DNA of 64,000 nucleotides, from NCBI GenBank assembly GCA_015501585.1, contig JADNRY010000011.1, forward strand, positions 1-64,000, in the 5' to 3' direction. Shown here piece by piece: positions 34,225 to 45,816 of the stretch (positions are counted from its first letter, which is position 1; every line of letters starts with the position of its first letter). Origin of the DNA: Rhodocollybia butyracea. Its lineage: Eukaryota > Basidiomycota > Agaricomycetes > Agaricales > Omphalotaceae. The notes below the pieces were generated by a model. It was given only the letters and a program-made list of their open reading frames with translations. It made no database searches and was not told the origin of the DNA. Both the position numbers and the translations under genes were made by a program.

Positions 34225-37200
34225 ATGGCGTTCTTTATTCTCTTTGCCTTGTTGCTGCCATCTTTGACGGTGGCTGCTTCCAGCTCGGGTTTCCCTACGA
34301 CCGCGTTCACTGCCAATGGAAGGTTCCCAACCTCCATTTATTCAGAATATTACAACAACCCTACTGCTACATCTGCACAGGTAACTTGGATCTCGAACTA
34401 CTACATGGAACTATCGCTAACCTAAAAAATCGAAGCCACAACCAGTCATCTCTGATCCCGTCACGGTGAGTCTCCTTAGCTTATGCCCTCTCGCAAGTCG
34501 ATCCCATCTGGCCTTAGCATGAAATCTACCCCCATGAATTAACAAATCCAGACACCATACCGACCGATGACAAAAAAGATCCTCATCCACTACCTGCACC
34601 TGCGTCTTCTGCCAAGTTGCTCCAATCAGCGATCGCCCAGTTAAATTCAATCGCAAACAACACTCTTTTTGACAGCGGTTGCGCAAGATGCGTCGCCTCC
34701 CTTGAAGTGGCCAAGTTTCTTTTTTTGGCTGCCCCAAAGGAAGGCCCGGCGTTAGCTGTCGAGCTTTGCAATCTGTTCGACCTTTCTGCTACCTGTGAGG
34801 CAATATATGGACCAGATGACATGGGCAACGTTCTTACACAAGTTATGGCCGAGGCTGATATTGGCGGTTTGGACGGTCAGGTATGTACCATGCCCGCAGG
34901 ACCTTAGTTGATTTGACACGATATATCATGAATATAGATGCTTTGCCAACAGTTCTTCAGCCTGTGCCCGCTTCCCCCAACCACTCCGTTGGATCTAACG
35001 GGATGGTTCGCAAAGCCCAAGCCTAACCCTCTTCCGCCACCAAAAAAACCGAGTGGGAAGCGCCTCAAAGTCCTCCATTTGTCAGATTTCCACATTGATC
35101 CTAGTAAGTCAATGATGTTGCTTATAGCTTGTTTCTCGACTTGAATCTGAATTATCTTCAGGATACTCGACGGTATGTGGGCGTTACTGTAACGAATATC
35201 TTCTAGTGACTAACTTCTGAAAAACACAGGGCTCGGAAGGTGAGGGAATCGATAATACAACCAAGACTCACTGAGCTAACAAACACTCCACGTTAGCTTC
35301 CTGCACCACTGGCCTCTGCTGTCGAGCAAATAACTTCAATACATCTAGCGACCATGTCATATTCCCGGCCCCACGTTACGGCTCATACCTTTGGTCCGTT
35401 CAGTTCTGTATGTGCAGTCCTTCTGATCATTGAAGAATGCGTTTGCGGTTGACAGTGACACGTCTTATGCACTTGCGCTTGCTGCTTTAGAAGCAATTCC
35501 CGTACTAGCAGACACCAAAGACGCTGGATTCGATTTCATGCTCTACACTGGAGATCTTGTGTCCCATGATAGTGAAAATGAATTGTCGAGGTGAGATTGA
35601 TCATTCCCTGCATTACGCGTTTTAAAGTTTTGTTCCTTTGCATAGGGAATATGTGGAGTATACTGAGGTAAGTGGATGCACGTCTTGTCCAGTACGGGGC
35701 TTCACACCTGGATGTGCACAGGTCGTGTTGTACGATTTATTCAAGCGGACTCTCCTTTCAGGACCAGTATATGCTACTCTCGGAAACCACGACAGCTACA
35801 ACTCGTATGTATGCCACCAAAATTTACGAACGATATCCTAATTACCCTTTAGAGCCCAGACTTCACCCAACTCATTTGACGCTCCGGGTCCTAATCAATT
35901 CAGTTGGTGAGTATAATCTGCATCACTCGAGTTTCCTCTCATTCGGATCGCGGTCGTTACTAGGAACTATGATCATGTTACCGCTTTATGGGAGGATGAA
36001 GGCTGGTTGGATGAATCAGTTATACAAGACGCAAAGACGCACTATGCAGCATACTCAGTCCAGAGATCTGATGGTCTTCGCGTTATTTCCTTGAACACTA
36101 ACCTCTGTAAGTACTCCTACAAAGCACTCGTATTCAACGTTCGCTGATATGGTGCTTCATAGGGTACACGTAAGGCATTGCCTTTGTATTCTATCTCACT
36201 TTCCTAACTAGAATGACAAAGGGTTAATTATTACAACTTTGTTAACATGACAAACCCTGGTATGTCCATTTCGGTTCTTAACTAGTGAAAACAACACTGA
36301 TAGGCCTTTGAGATGTATCGGGAATGTTGAGGATGCTGACGGATGAGCTGCAGGAGGCCGAGGACGCAGGAGAAAGAGGTATGTGGCCTGGTCCTATACA
36401 GACTGACACTGTTGATTTTGTCTACACTGGAAGTTTGGATCATTGGCCATGTCCTCAGTGGCTGGGATACCGGCAATCCACTTCAAAACCCCACCAATCT
36501 CTTCTACCAGATGTATGCCACATGTTAATTTCTCTTTGCTTGCATTCTAACTTGCAATAGTGTTGACAGGTTCTCGCCCCATGTGATCGCTAGTAGGTAT
36601 TATCTTGCCTTGAGCAACGAGATCCTCACTATTCGTAGATATCTTCTGGGGACACACACACGAGGACCAATTTACGGTGCGTAAACATACACCTTCCAAG
36701 CCTCGGGATACTTACATCCCTCCAGATTTTCTACGCTGACAATGCTACAGTCATCAACGCAGAAACTGCCCTCGCTGTAGCCTGGATCGCGCCTTCCATC
36801 ACACCTCTTACAAACATGAACAGTGGCTTCGCAAGTGCTTCTTATTTTTTGATTGCTTGGATGCTGATAGCTGGAAACAGAGAGTGTACGAAGTTGACTC
36901 CGCGGTGGGTATACGTTAATGAACATTGTATCTTGGTTCGCTGACCGGAATGTCCTGACAGACTTTTGATATCATGGATGCATACACGTAGGCTTACCGA
37001 CTAGTATTATGATTTTCACAAACTAATATTCTCTTGATCGACGTCTAGGTGGTTCAGTGACGTGAATACTTACCCAGCGCTTGACTCCCAGATCCGGTTT
37101 GGACCCACTTTCGAGTTTGAGTATAACACTCGCGAAACTTATGGTAAAAATATCACGGGTTGGACAGACTCCGACCCACTGAATGCGACTTGGTGGCACT

Positions 37201-37478
37201 TGGTGACTGAAGGTAGGGCGATCAACTTGAGAAGATATTCAAATTACACTTTATTAATTTGGTTTTCAGCCATGGAAAGGGATAACTCGCTGGTTACGGT
37301 AAATTCTCTTCAGTGATTTGTGTCCGCATAGAACTGAGTTTGTCATTAGACTTTCAACGACCTCCAATTCAAAAAGTCGATTAAAACCGCGCCCTGCACA
37401 GGCGCCTGTATCACTTTGGATATTTGCTCTATGCGCAGTGGATCTGCCAGTATTGCGAGGCAAAACTGCGGGTCATAG
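34225..37478 (+). CDS. Secreted acid-sphingomyelinase-like phosphodiesterase, copy 1
   Basis: A calcineurin-like metallophosphoesterase of the acid sphingomyelinase family, expected to hydrolyse sphingomyelin-type phosphodiesters outside the cell or in the vacuole. About 24 exons can be joined without any frameshift, giving roughly 680 residues. Order: signal peptide (MAFFILFALLLPSLTVAAS); saposin-B-like Cys region (CARCVASLEVAKFLFLAAP to GGLDGQ); catalytic motifs LHLSDFHID, YTGDLVSHD, LGNHDSYN, IGHVLSG and FWGHTHEDQF; then the family C-terminal domain with NATWWHLVTEA and the Cys-rich CTGACITLDICSMRSG. Exons of 7, 10 and 11 nt occur (35230-35239, for example). The exon 19 donor reads GCAAGT, a GC-AG intron; the paralogue has GT. 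It is a close paralogue of the gene at 50063-53365. The substrate in fungi is not known from sequence. Confidence 0.88.
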
Positions 37479-37784
37479 CCAGGTTCAGTATTATATTACG
37501 AGAGCTGTTCGTCGAACGCTTCTTGATAATACATGTCTGCAATGATAGCTTGTTGCTTGTTCTGCTCTGTTGCATTATTGTGGAACATATACTTTAAGTC
37601 GTACGTACCTCCTGCAGTATATGCGGTAGTAGTGAGGCTCCAAGCAACTTCGACTCCAGACACTCTGCATGCTTCTCCAAGTCCATTTGCCAGTATCTTC
37701 CACAGATTAAAACTGCCTTGTATGACAGATTGAATTCTTCTAGTATTCGTTCAATGAAAATGTTCCTTGCGAGTGTATAGCTAA

Positions 37785-38312
37785 GGGCCTGTTCGGCAAC
37801 ACGAATCTGGATTTTGTTAGATTTTGCCAATGCGAGATTTTGAACATTTAATATAAACTGCTCGGATCAGCTGGCCGGTCACCATGACTTCAAGAATGAC
37901 ATAACTCTTGACATGATTACCTGTCATCGTACCCAATGTTCCGTCCATTGTCCCGCAAGTCGTACCGACTACTCTCAACAATGCCACCCAGTGATCAACA
38001 CCCTTTGGTCATCATCTATCAAATTTATTGTAATTATGTATGATTGGAAAAGCACTTATATTTCTCTGTATTGGCTAAGGAAATGAAAGCTAAAGTAAAA
38101 ACTATATTTGAGAGCGGCGGGCATGTCTGAGCATTGAGCGGGGTGTTGAGGTCAATGGAAGAAACGTATGGCAGCACGCGCGTTTACACGGAGCGCTCAA
38201 TCGGCCGATCTGACCGATACTTACAAATGTTTGATGGCTTTTTTTATATACATAGTGGCAAATCCTGGCAAAATCCCAAACAAAATCCAGATTCGTGTTG
38301 CCGAACAGGCCC
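37785..38312. mobile_element. Nonautonomous terminal-inverted-repeat element (MITE-like)
   Basis: The two ends are inverted copies: 'gggcctgttcggcaacacga' begins at 37785 and its complement ends at 38312. The arms match well for about 45 bp (through 'atctggattttgtt') and more loosely beyond. The element is 528 bp with no transposase frame. The flanks are TAA on the left and TTA on the right, so they extend the palindrome rather than form a clear target duplication. The GGGCC..GGCCC ends recall hAT or Harbinger-type MITEs; the class is uncertain. It inserted 3' of the sphingomyelinase gene. Confidence 0.65.
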
Positions 38313-38639
38313 TTATTTCTGCTCATGAAGATAATTTCAGCACTACCGTAGTGGTCGGCTGAAAGTTGGAATGGACTCTAAGCATCACAAAGAACAGCTT
38401 GTCGATCGCAGAGCAATTGTTTGCTTACCCTGGGCCTAAGGAGAAAAAGTCCGTCGCAGCCGTTACTTACCGGCAACCAGCGATCTAATAGTTTACCATA
38501 TCTCGAGATACAGGATATGAACAATGGTAACGCGGCCCAGTAAAAGCGCATACCGAAGGGGGCAGTTTACCCAATATCTACATATCTGGCCATTGCCTCA
38601 CATGGATTTGAGGAAGCGGTGCCGTCCCCCGTGCATTGC

Positions 38640-39110
38640 TAGAGAGCCGCCACTTTGGACAAACGGGAGATACACGCTTACCATGGCTCAGAAGCAGGCC
38701 AAGGTGATTTTGAGGAGCTTTGGGTTCTTGCTGCGACGTGTGGGCATACGTACAAGTTTTTAAAGACGCCCTTTTGGCCGATTGTTCGGAGTCGGGAGAC
38801 CTCTTCCTCTTCGTCTACTGCTTTGAACTCCACTTCCACGACCGTGGACACCGAGATGAGGTTCTCGCCGAGTGTCCAGACTGAGAAATCAAAGCGACGA
38901 AGAAGGCACTGAATTAGGTCGATCAAAAACTGCACATTGCACAGGCGCCTGTAGCGCCTCTCTATGCGCAGTGAGCATCTTAAATAGTCAGGTTCAGTCA
39001 AAACATTACAAGAGTTCTTCGTCGGATACTTGATTGATGCCGCGCGTTGTCTGCAATCCGTCTGCAATGTCACTTGCCATTCTACTCTATTGCATCATTG
39101 TGGAGCATAT
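38640..39110 (+). pseudogene. Chimeric relic: HD2 exon 5 piece fused to sphingomyelinase last exon
   Basis: 38645-38915 matches the middle of HD2 exon 5, including 'gggagatacacgcttac' (GKYTLTAAQKKAKAIL in HD2), FWAMVRSR (here FWPIVRSR) and NSTSTTVDTEM. Within a few bases it switches to a shortened copy of the sphingomyelinase last exon and 3' flank, containing 'tgcacattgcacaggcgcct' and 'ctatgcgcagtg', to about 39110. Both parts carry indels. It is the second HD2-sphingomyelinase junction in the window, with a breakpoint different from the one at 10135. Confidence 0.8.
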
Positions 39111-39340
39111 GCTTCAATCTATACAAACTAAAGTCACCTGAAGAAGTGTTATGTGTCCGCTAAAATGGTTCTGCCAGTATCCCCCACTCTGTACTTCAGA
39201 GGAGGGTTTTGTGACTAAACCGATCTTGGCCGGGAATACCGGCTATGTAACGTCTCACTTTTTCCACCTCACTTACCTCTCTCGCTTGCAATGCGTTTGA
39301 TACCTGCCATTACTGTTTTGTACCAACCTTGCAGACTCCA

Positions 39341-39740
39341 GATCTATGCATGGATCCTTACTGGGTGCGGAGGATTCGTGGCGCTGGACATTTACACAGC
39401 GCAATGACTCGAACTGCCGGGATTTTAACACTAAATCTGGTGTACGTTATGTATTCTAGTTCCTTATGCTTGTTGAGTTCAAGTGTCTGCCAGTGGATTT
39501 GCCAGTTAGTTTGGTCAGAGTCAGGGATTGCCACGCATGCGGGGTGCTAACGAGGGGTTAGTTGGATCTGTGCATGGATCCTCACTGGGTGCAGAGGATG
39601 CATGGCGCTGGACATCTACACAGTGCAATGACCCGGTGATTAACACTGAATCTGATTATATGCTGGTTCCTTACGCTTGTTGGGTTGTGTCTAGAAATAC
39701 TTTGCCAGTTAGTTTGGTCAGAGTCAGGGATTGCGACGCG
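39341..39740. repeat. Two-copy direct repeat of about 190 bp
   Basis: Copies are at 39341-39535 and 39565-39740. Each begins 'gatct.tgcatggatcct.ac' and ends 'tttggtcagagtcagggatt'. No coding potential is evident. Confidence 0.8.
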
Positions 39741-39779
39741 AGGCGTTACGATCTTTTAACGCTTCAAAGAGTCTAATTG

Positions 39780-40400
39780 ACAAAGAACGCCCAATTCATA
39801 ACTGGTTTTTAGACAAGATAATACAGTATCATTATCAATCTCCAAATGTGATGGAGTCACCGTTACAGCGGTCAACAGAAAAGGATGGAACCTAGGAAGC
39901 TGAGGAATTTCCTAGTTTAGCGTCGAAGGAATGGACACTTTGCCATCTCCATGTTCGGTTCCTGAATCCATCTCTCTCCGTCGATTCCAAGGGACATTGG
40001 TCATGGACGTGGGGCTGAACGATCCCGTCTTCTCTCCGCTCTTTCCTCAGTTTCGCTGTATGATGGCGCAAGTTCAGTAGCTCTCCGAGAGCTTCGGTCA
40101 TGATACTCGAGAGCTTCACAGTAGACTCGTATCAATTAAGCATCTGTCAATTTTCCTGTGATTCGTGATGCCTGATTTTTCCCAAGAAAACGATAAGCTG
40201 TTAGTGTCATATCATAATCTTGATATTAAGAACAACTACATTGAACAAGTGAACTCATGTCGCTCTCATGCAATAGAACACGGTGTCCTTCCGCTTAAGG
40301 AAATGCAGCCATCAACGAAGATGGCTCTGAGTAAATAAATAGGCTATCCTTGCTTGTTTCCTACACTTTACCTTACAGGTCTAGCGAACCACAATACTTT
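39780..40400. repeat. 5' flank of copy G, related to the flank of copy H
   Basis: 40000-40220 ('cgagagcttcggtcat', then 'attaagcatctgtcaat') recurs at 44080-44380 upstream of copy H. These are the distal promoters of subfamily-2 genes in the right arm. No gene is supported. Confidence 0.55.
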
Positions 40401-40422
40401 TTCCCCACCTTGACACTCTTGC

Positions 40423-41227
40423 ATGCCTTTCTCTCCCAATAATGGTGAAATACTGGCTGAGATCTTTAATATTCTTCCCAAGGCCTCGGGTCCCATCCTA
40501 TGGGTAATAGTCTCTATCACCGTTTCTATGACTCTCCTTCAGCGTCTTTTATTCCCTTGTGTCACTCTGTCAAGCCTTCGCAAAACCGTTGACGCGGTCG
40601 ACGAATTGCTGAAAGGACATGAGGCGGGCATTCTTACAATGCATACTAGTATCGTCTCTGATGGATGTGTTGATTGTACAGACTGTCTCCGTCGGTGAGT
40701 GTTCTTTCTATCTTATATAAATACTCTTTTACTCATCGTCTCACTCGTAGATGCATTGACTATAAAGAGAACTGGCTTCGGTGAGTAGCGTAGTTTCCAT
40801 GCTATGAACCAATTAATTATTGGACCATGTAGGATCAACAAAGTCGCTCATCGAATTTATGAACATGATCGAAATTCATCTTGGAACATATACATCTCCC
40901 TTACCCGTGTATGTATGATATCATCATCATACAAAAGGATGTGTGCTCTGCAAGATGACATCAAGGTAAGTACTATGGCATCCTCGTGTTCGCCCAACCC
41001 CATTGGCCCGTCTATGCCTGTCTATGCTTAAAAGTATGGGCTTACATCTAACACTTTCGGCCCCTTGATGTGTTTTGAAATACTCTTACTGATATCCTTC
41101 GATTTTATGCTCTTCCTAGCACTCCATCGCGTTAAGTTCCAAACAGCATAACGACTGGAAACTGAACTCGACGCAACCGCGCAGACGTAATGTTTCTAAC
41201 CCCCAATTTTCTGTGGGCATTCAGTGA
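40423..41227 (+). CDS. FPCVTL-family small membrane protein, copy G (subfamily 2)
   Basis: Four exons are predicted: 40423-40694, 40751-40780 (30 nt), 40833-40965 and 41120-41227. They total 543 nt, or 180 residues, fully open. The start MPFSPNNGEI aligns with MSSSPNN of copies C, D, E and H. Helix (ILWVIVSITVSMTLL), then QRLLFPCVTLSSLRKT, DELLKGHEAG, CxxC (SDGCVDC). Exon 3 has YEHDRNSSW, SLTRVCMISSSYKRM and LQDDIK. Exon 4 has HSIALSSKQHNDW and a PRRRN run. It is three residues shorter than most before the helix. It is followed by an HD2 relic in the same orientation, as are D, E and H. Confidence 0.78.
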
Positions 41228-41259
41228 TTTACAGATATATGGAATATTGGGCACTTACT

Positions 41260-41450
41260 TGAGATACTTACACTCTGTATTGATTTTCTTCTATGTACTT
41301 ATATTTATTTGGGACATGGGGAGCTTGTCGAAGTGTTGCGTTGCCGCAGACTCGAGACCAATCATTCTCAGGACCGATCATTTTATCCCCGCGGTGCCGG
41401 TCCCCGTGACCGTAAGTCCCTTGACCAAGTTTTGAACACATCTTTTCTTG
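41260..41450. repeat. 3' flank of copy G, inverted relative to the copy D and E flanks
   Basis: 'cttacactctgtattga' and 'gtgccggtccccgtgac' are the complements of blocks at 16200-16345 and 11890-12040. This is direct evidence that the left-arm and right-arm units are inverted copies. Confidence 0.7.
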
Positions 41451-41499
41451 CTGCAATGTTTGACTACGGCTGAGCACTTTGGAATGAGCCAACGACCCT

Positions 41500-42060
41500 T
41501 TTTTCTTCAAATTCAACTTTCCCTCTTCCTTGTCCTTCTACTTTCTTTCTTTCCATTCTTGCCAGCTTGGGTTTCCTTTCCGTAATCAAGATACTTGGAA
41601 AGAACTGAGACGACTAAAGAGAAGGAGAAGATATTTAATTTGTCTAACTTCGCGTCATTTGCTTTCCCCTCAGGCCACCAAAACGATGAGATGCGTTTCT
41701 TTGGGATCAACAACGGCACATCCGGAATCAGTCCTGGAATGGGACTTTCATCCGATGACCTGACCCATATCTTGACTGATTATGGTCTCAGCTGTATGCC
41801 AACTCCTCTCTCCTGCAAATACACTATTCATCGTAATTTATTAGCCAAACGGAATGATATCAAACATTGGGCTTTGAACTACCTTTCGTGGAACTATCTT
41901 TCAAGATGACATTGTTGAGCGGATTCCATGCGAGAAGGACAGGCAGGAGACGAGGCAGGAGGAACTCAAGCATCTGGTAAGTTCCAGTCTCCAGCGTGGA
42001 ACGGTCTCTTGACCTCTCTTTCGTTTTTCCATTCGCAGAGCTTAGATATGCATCCTTCAG
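41500..42060 (+). pseudogene. HD2 mating-type gene relic (exons 3-4)
   Basis: Matches the HD2 exon 3 tail: 'actttcatccgatgacctgacccat' region, protein GLSSDDLTHILTDYGLS against HD2 GLSSDDPIHIAADFGLD. It also has the exon 4 start of the charged helix (DIVERIPCEKDRQE) up to a preserved donor at about 41979. The homeodomain is missing and exon 5 is not present. Confidence 0.8.
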
Positions 42061-42560
42061 CACCCGCTGCCAATCCCACAGAATCAGCAGTTAGATGAAC
42101 AAACGAACAAATTAGGATTAAGGGATCGAATGTACAGAAACGATAGCAGGTACAGCGGGAAAGGGCGCAGGAGGGTGGCAGAGAGTTGAGCTGGAAGTGT
42201 ATCGATATTTCGGTGAGCTTTGTTCGATTTGTATCGAGTACTACCTTCGTTGTGTGATATACATTCGCTATCCCTTCCGTCTTACCTTTTCTTTACCCTA
42301 TATCTAATTTACCCTCATCCATAGTTCCAGAACACTGCGTTCTTCCTCTCATTCTCCGGCACATTTTCACACCCGATCTCCTCAATCATCCGTCCGCCGC
42401 TTCATCTCTCCTGTGTCACCTCATCCACTCTCAAATATCATCTTTTGATCTCGACTAGTCACTTTCAAGGTAAATCCTTCAACTGTACTATTATGTTCTG
42501 CTCTACTATTATGTTCTGCTCTACATACCGTCAGTAGCCCAACTTTATGATGTTTCCATC
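42060..42560. repeat. Module tail, duplicated at 47180-47600 and 48470-48600
   Basis: 'ttccagaacactgcgttcttcctctcattctccgg'-like sequence and 'tcatcttttgatctcgacta' occur in both places in the same order. In the second copy they are split by about 870 bp of unrelated DNA. It joins an HD2 relic to the promoter of a subfamily-3 FPCVTL gene (J or K). Confidence 0.7.
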
Positions 42561-42703
42561 CGTGCACGATGGGCTACCTTGTTCGGCGCTTGCGGCACAA
42601 GTATAAATGGCTCTGGTGGGAGTCCAAAAAACATGATACCCAGTCTCGAATCAATCGACTTGTTCCTTTCTCAGTGTCTACTCGATCCACATTTGACCCA
42701 GTC

Positions 42704-42960
42704 ATGTCCTATTTTGACTGCACATCACTGGCTGGCTCAGAGAGCTTTGCTCATTTCATTGGGTCGGCGTTGAAACCCAGAAATCTGTTGATCTTTGCCT
42801 CCGTCCTCATTTTTACTCTACTTCGACGCACATGGGTCTTGAGATTCTTTCTTTTAATATCGCCAGTGGTATCGGTAGCAGACCTTTGCTTTATATACAA
42901 TTTTGGATGGAGATCATTAGACTGCGCCCAGTATTTGTTACATGAACGGTCTCTGTGTCT
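42704..42960 (+). pseudogene. FPCVTL family, copy J (subfamily 3), internally deleted exon 1
   Basis: Starts MSYFDCTSLAGSE and reads through the helix (LLIFASVLIFTLL) to RRT like copy K. It then lacks about 100 bp that would encode FPCVTL and the following helix. It resumes at the 'tcgccagtggtatcggtagca' stretch and loses similarity near 42955. No later exons follow; repeat R begins at 43040. A clear relic. Confidence 0.8.
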
Positions 42961-43039
42961 TCTCAGAACAGATAAGGCACCAAAAAAGGGCGGGTCATTG
43001 GTATAACTTCGAGGGGTGTTTGAGGTACTTACCACCACC

Positions 43040-43720
43040 ACTACCCCCGATGTCTGGCTCCCGAATCTTTGGCAATAATGTTGCTATCCTTAAAATTCAA
43101 AGCTCAGACTCCGCAGCAAGGATCGGGATTCGACGTATGTCAAAAAAAATCATTCGTGGCCTTGATCCACCCAGTTACATTGAGAAAAAATAGGCCAAGG
43201 GCGCAGATTCCTCGACTAATCCCTTCGTGCATCGCCATTGGCAAAGTCATAGTTTCCGCAATGTGCAATCTTACCTTGAGCAAACGAGATCCTCATGATC
43301 ACTAGTTGTAGATATCTTCTGAAGTACGTGAACACTTGCCCAACTCTGACCTGCTGGTGAGAATAATCAAGTATTCAAATTGTAGTTTATTAATTTGGTT
43401 TTCAGCCATGAATAACTCGTTGGTTTAGGTAAATCTTCCTGAATGGCTTGTGTCCGCGTAGAACTGAGTGTGTCATATCGCTTAGACTTTCAACGACCTC
43501 CAATTCGAAAAGTTGATAACAACTGCGCCTTGCACAGGCGTCTGTATCACGATATTTGCTCTATGCGCAGTGGATCCCTCAGTATTGTGAGGCAAATACA
43601 TCATGATTGTCTGCCATGATCAGTCATTGCCGGCTTTACTCTACTGTGTGACTGTGGAAAACCTCCTGCGATATATGCGGTAGCGAGGTTCCAGCCGACT
43701 TCGTTTCTGGACACCCTCAA
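43040..43720 (+). pseudogene. Sphingomyelinase-module relic (repeat R plus 3' exons)
   Basis: 43040-43260 is repeat R, the region that normally lies upstream of the gene. 43260-43330 is a scrap around exons 17-18 (the 'cttgagcaaacgagatcctca' intron region and GTAGATATCTTCTG). 43330-43720 matches the end of exon 22 to exon 24: the 'ttggttttcagccatg' acceptor, then the 'ccaattc.aaaag' and 'tgcgcagtgg' blocks of the last exon. Most of the gene has been deleted. Confidence 0.8.
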
Positions 43721-44950
43721 TAACTAGTACACCTCATTTACTTTAGAATTGAAGACATTTCCTATGATTCACACCTATATTCCTCGCCCGTATGGTTGAT
43801 TCTCTAACGGCCTCTTCTTTCGTTTTCATCCAGTCGACGTTCACCTATCCAATCAAGATCTGGAAATTATGGTAATGTACATTTGGGGATATCCAGGAGG
43901 CACGGTGGGATGTCAAGATCTGAATTTGCGTTGATCTTGAGTAACATCCGCCGTGGCCCTCTGCTCCTGGATTCCAACGAACTCAAGGCTCGTCATGGAG
44001 TGTACAATGTCTGCCAGATGAACAAATGTGCAGACATGTTGATACAAAAGATATCACGGGGGTTGCGATGAATTTGGGGATATGGCCGTGTGGTTGAACA
44101 ATCCCGTTTTTTCTTGTTTTCGCCGTCTCAGCTAGCGCTTGTAGTACAGAGTCTCGCTCCGAGAGCTTCGGTCATACTCAAGAGCCTGCCGCTCAGAAGA
44201 GATGGATTAATTAGGCACCCGTCAATATCGCTTTCATGTGAATACTAGTATCTCGCTTTAGCCATCAACTTCTTAGAGGGGACTGCCTCAGGCCTATGTG
44301 AATAAGTGTCTTGCAAACAACAACGCTTCAAAGTTTCATGTGATACTTGATTGCTGTTGCTTCCTAGAAAATGGTTCTATGGGGTTGTCTTCAAGAAACT
44401 TACCGCTGAAAGCTGTCCCCTCCTCATTGACGACCTGTGCATATCATGTTGATACTTAAATTTATGTTGAGGATGACATTGGTGCTTCCAATCCACTTCG
44501 TTCTCGGCGCTCGCGCAATCAAACTCGTGCCTCGGTGGTCGTTGGATAGTATGGGCTAGTATAGGTGTGTCGTATTAATATATCAGAGTACACGAGAAAC
44601 CACTCTGAGAAATAAGCAGTTATCAGGTAGCTCCAATCAAGTTGGAGTTCCGAACACCAGCTCTCACAGCGTATCCAAGGCCTAAAACAGAAAACATAAG
44701 ATGACCGATTGATTTTCTCGAGATTTTGATTGATTGTATTATAATAACTCTCATCACTGGTTAACAATCATGCATCAGTAGTGCCTTGCGCGAATACTCA
44801 GTACTTACTGAGAGGTAGTGAGTGACTGGGGAGATATTGGATGAATGAATACAGATGAATACATGGGGCCTGACAAGGTGATTTTGACATGTCAACTCGA
44901 ACCCTGGACCTCATAATGGAAAAACACTGTGTAATGCCGCTCCGAGTCCT
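43721..44950. other. Spacer 5' of copy H
   Basis: 44080-44380 repeats the 5' flank of copy G (about 40000-40220). The rest shows only short frames, for example 62 codons at 43883-44071. Confidence 0.4.
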
Positions 44951-44955
44951 TCGTG

Positions 44956-44963
44956 TATATAAA
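44956..44963 (+). promoter_or_regulatory. TATA box of copy H
   Basis: 'tatataaa' lies 55 bp before the ATG of copy H, in a good position for a fungal TATA box. Confidence 0.6.
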
Positions 44964-45010
44964 GCTATACTCTTTGCTTTCAGGCTACACTTCACTTTAC
45001 ATTCTCTCGC

Positions 45011-45816
45011 ATGTCTTCCTCTCCTGATAACACTGAAATAGTAGCTAAAATCCTCACTCAGGATATCCTCCCTAAGGCTCCGAGTCTCATCCTATGGATA
45101 CTTGTCTTTACCGCTGTTACTATTGCTATCCTTCAGCGTGTTTTCCTATTTCCTTGTGTCACTCTGTCAAGCCTTCGTCGAACCATTGACGCGGTTGATG
45201 AATTGCTGAAAGGACATGAAGCCGGCATTCATACAATGCATACTAGTGTTGTATCTGATGTATGTGTGGATTGTGCAGACTGTCTCCGTCGGTTAGTCCT
45301 CTTGTTATTTTTGGTCCTTTTAAATATTGTTTTTTATTCATCATCTCACTCGTAGATGCATCGATTATAAACAAAGCTGGCTTCAGTAAGTAGTACAGTA
45401 TCCCTACTATAAGTCAATTAATTATCAAACCATACAGGATCGACAGGGTTGCTCGTAGAATCTATGAACAAGATCGAAATTCATCCTGGATGGTATATCT
45501 CTCCCCCACCCGTGTATGTATGATCTCCTCATCATACAAAAGGATGCGTGCTCTGCAAGACAACATAGAGGTAAATATGTCCTCCCATATTCCTACACCC
45601 CCATTGGCTCGTATATGCTTGAAGTCCGGGCTCGATACTATCGTCTCCTTGATGTGATTTAGAATACTCTCACTGATCTCCTTTGATTTTATGCTCTCCT
45701 AGCATTCCATCGCCCTAAGCTCCAAACAGCACAACGACTGGAAACTAGACTCAAATGCAACGCAATTGCGCAGGCGTAATATCTCTAATTCCCAGTCTTC
45801 TGTGTGCGTTCAGTGA
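45011..45816 (+). CDS. FPCVTL-family small membrane protein, copy H (subfamily 2)
   Basis: Four exons are predicted: 45011-45291, 45356-45385 (30 nt), 45438-45570 and 45703-45816. They total 558 nt, or 185 residues, fully open. Start MSSSPDNTEIV. Helix (LILWILVFTAVTIAIL), then QRVFLFPCVTLSSLRRT, DELLKGHEAG. The Cys pair is kept (SDVCVDC). Exon 3 has YEQDRNSSW, SPTRVCMISSSYKRM and LQDNIE. Exon 4 has HSIALSSKQHNDW and LRRRN. The exon 1 donor is GTTAGT, and retention would still leave an open frame for about 20 residues. Of all copies it is the most similar to C. An HD2 relic follows. Confidence 0.78.
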
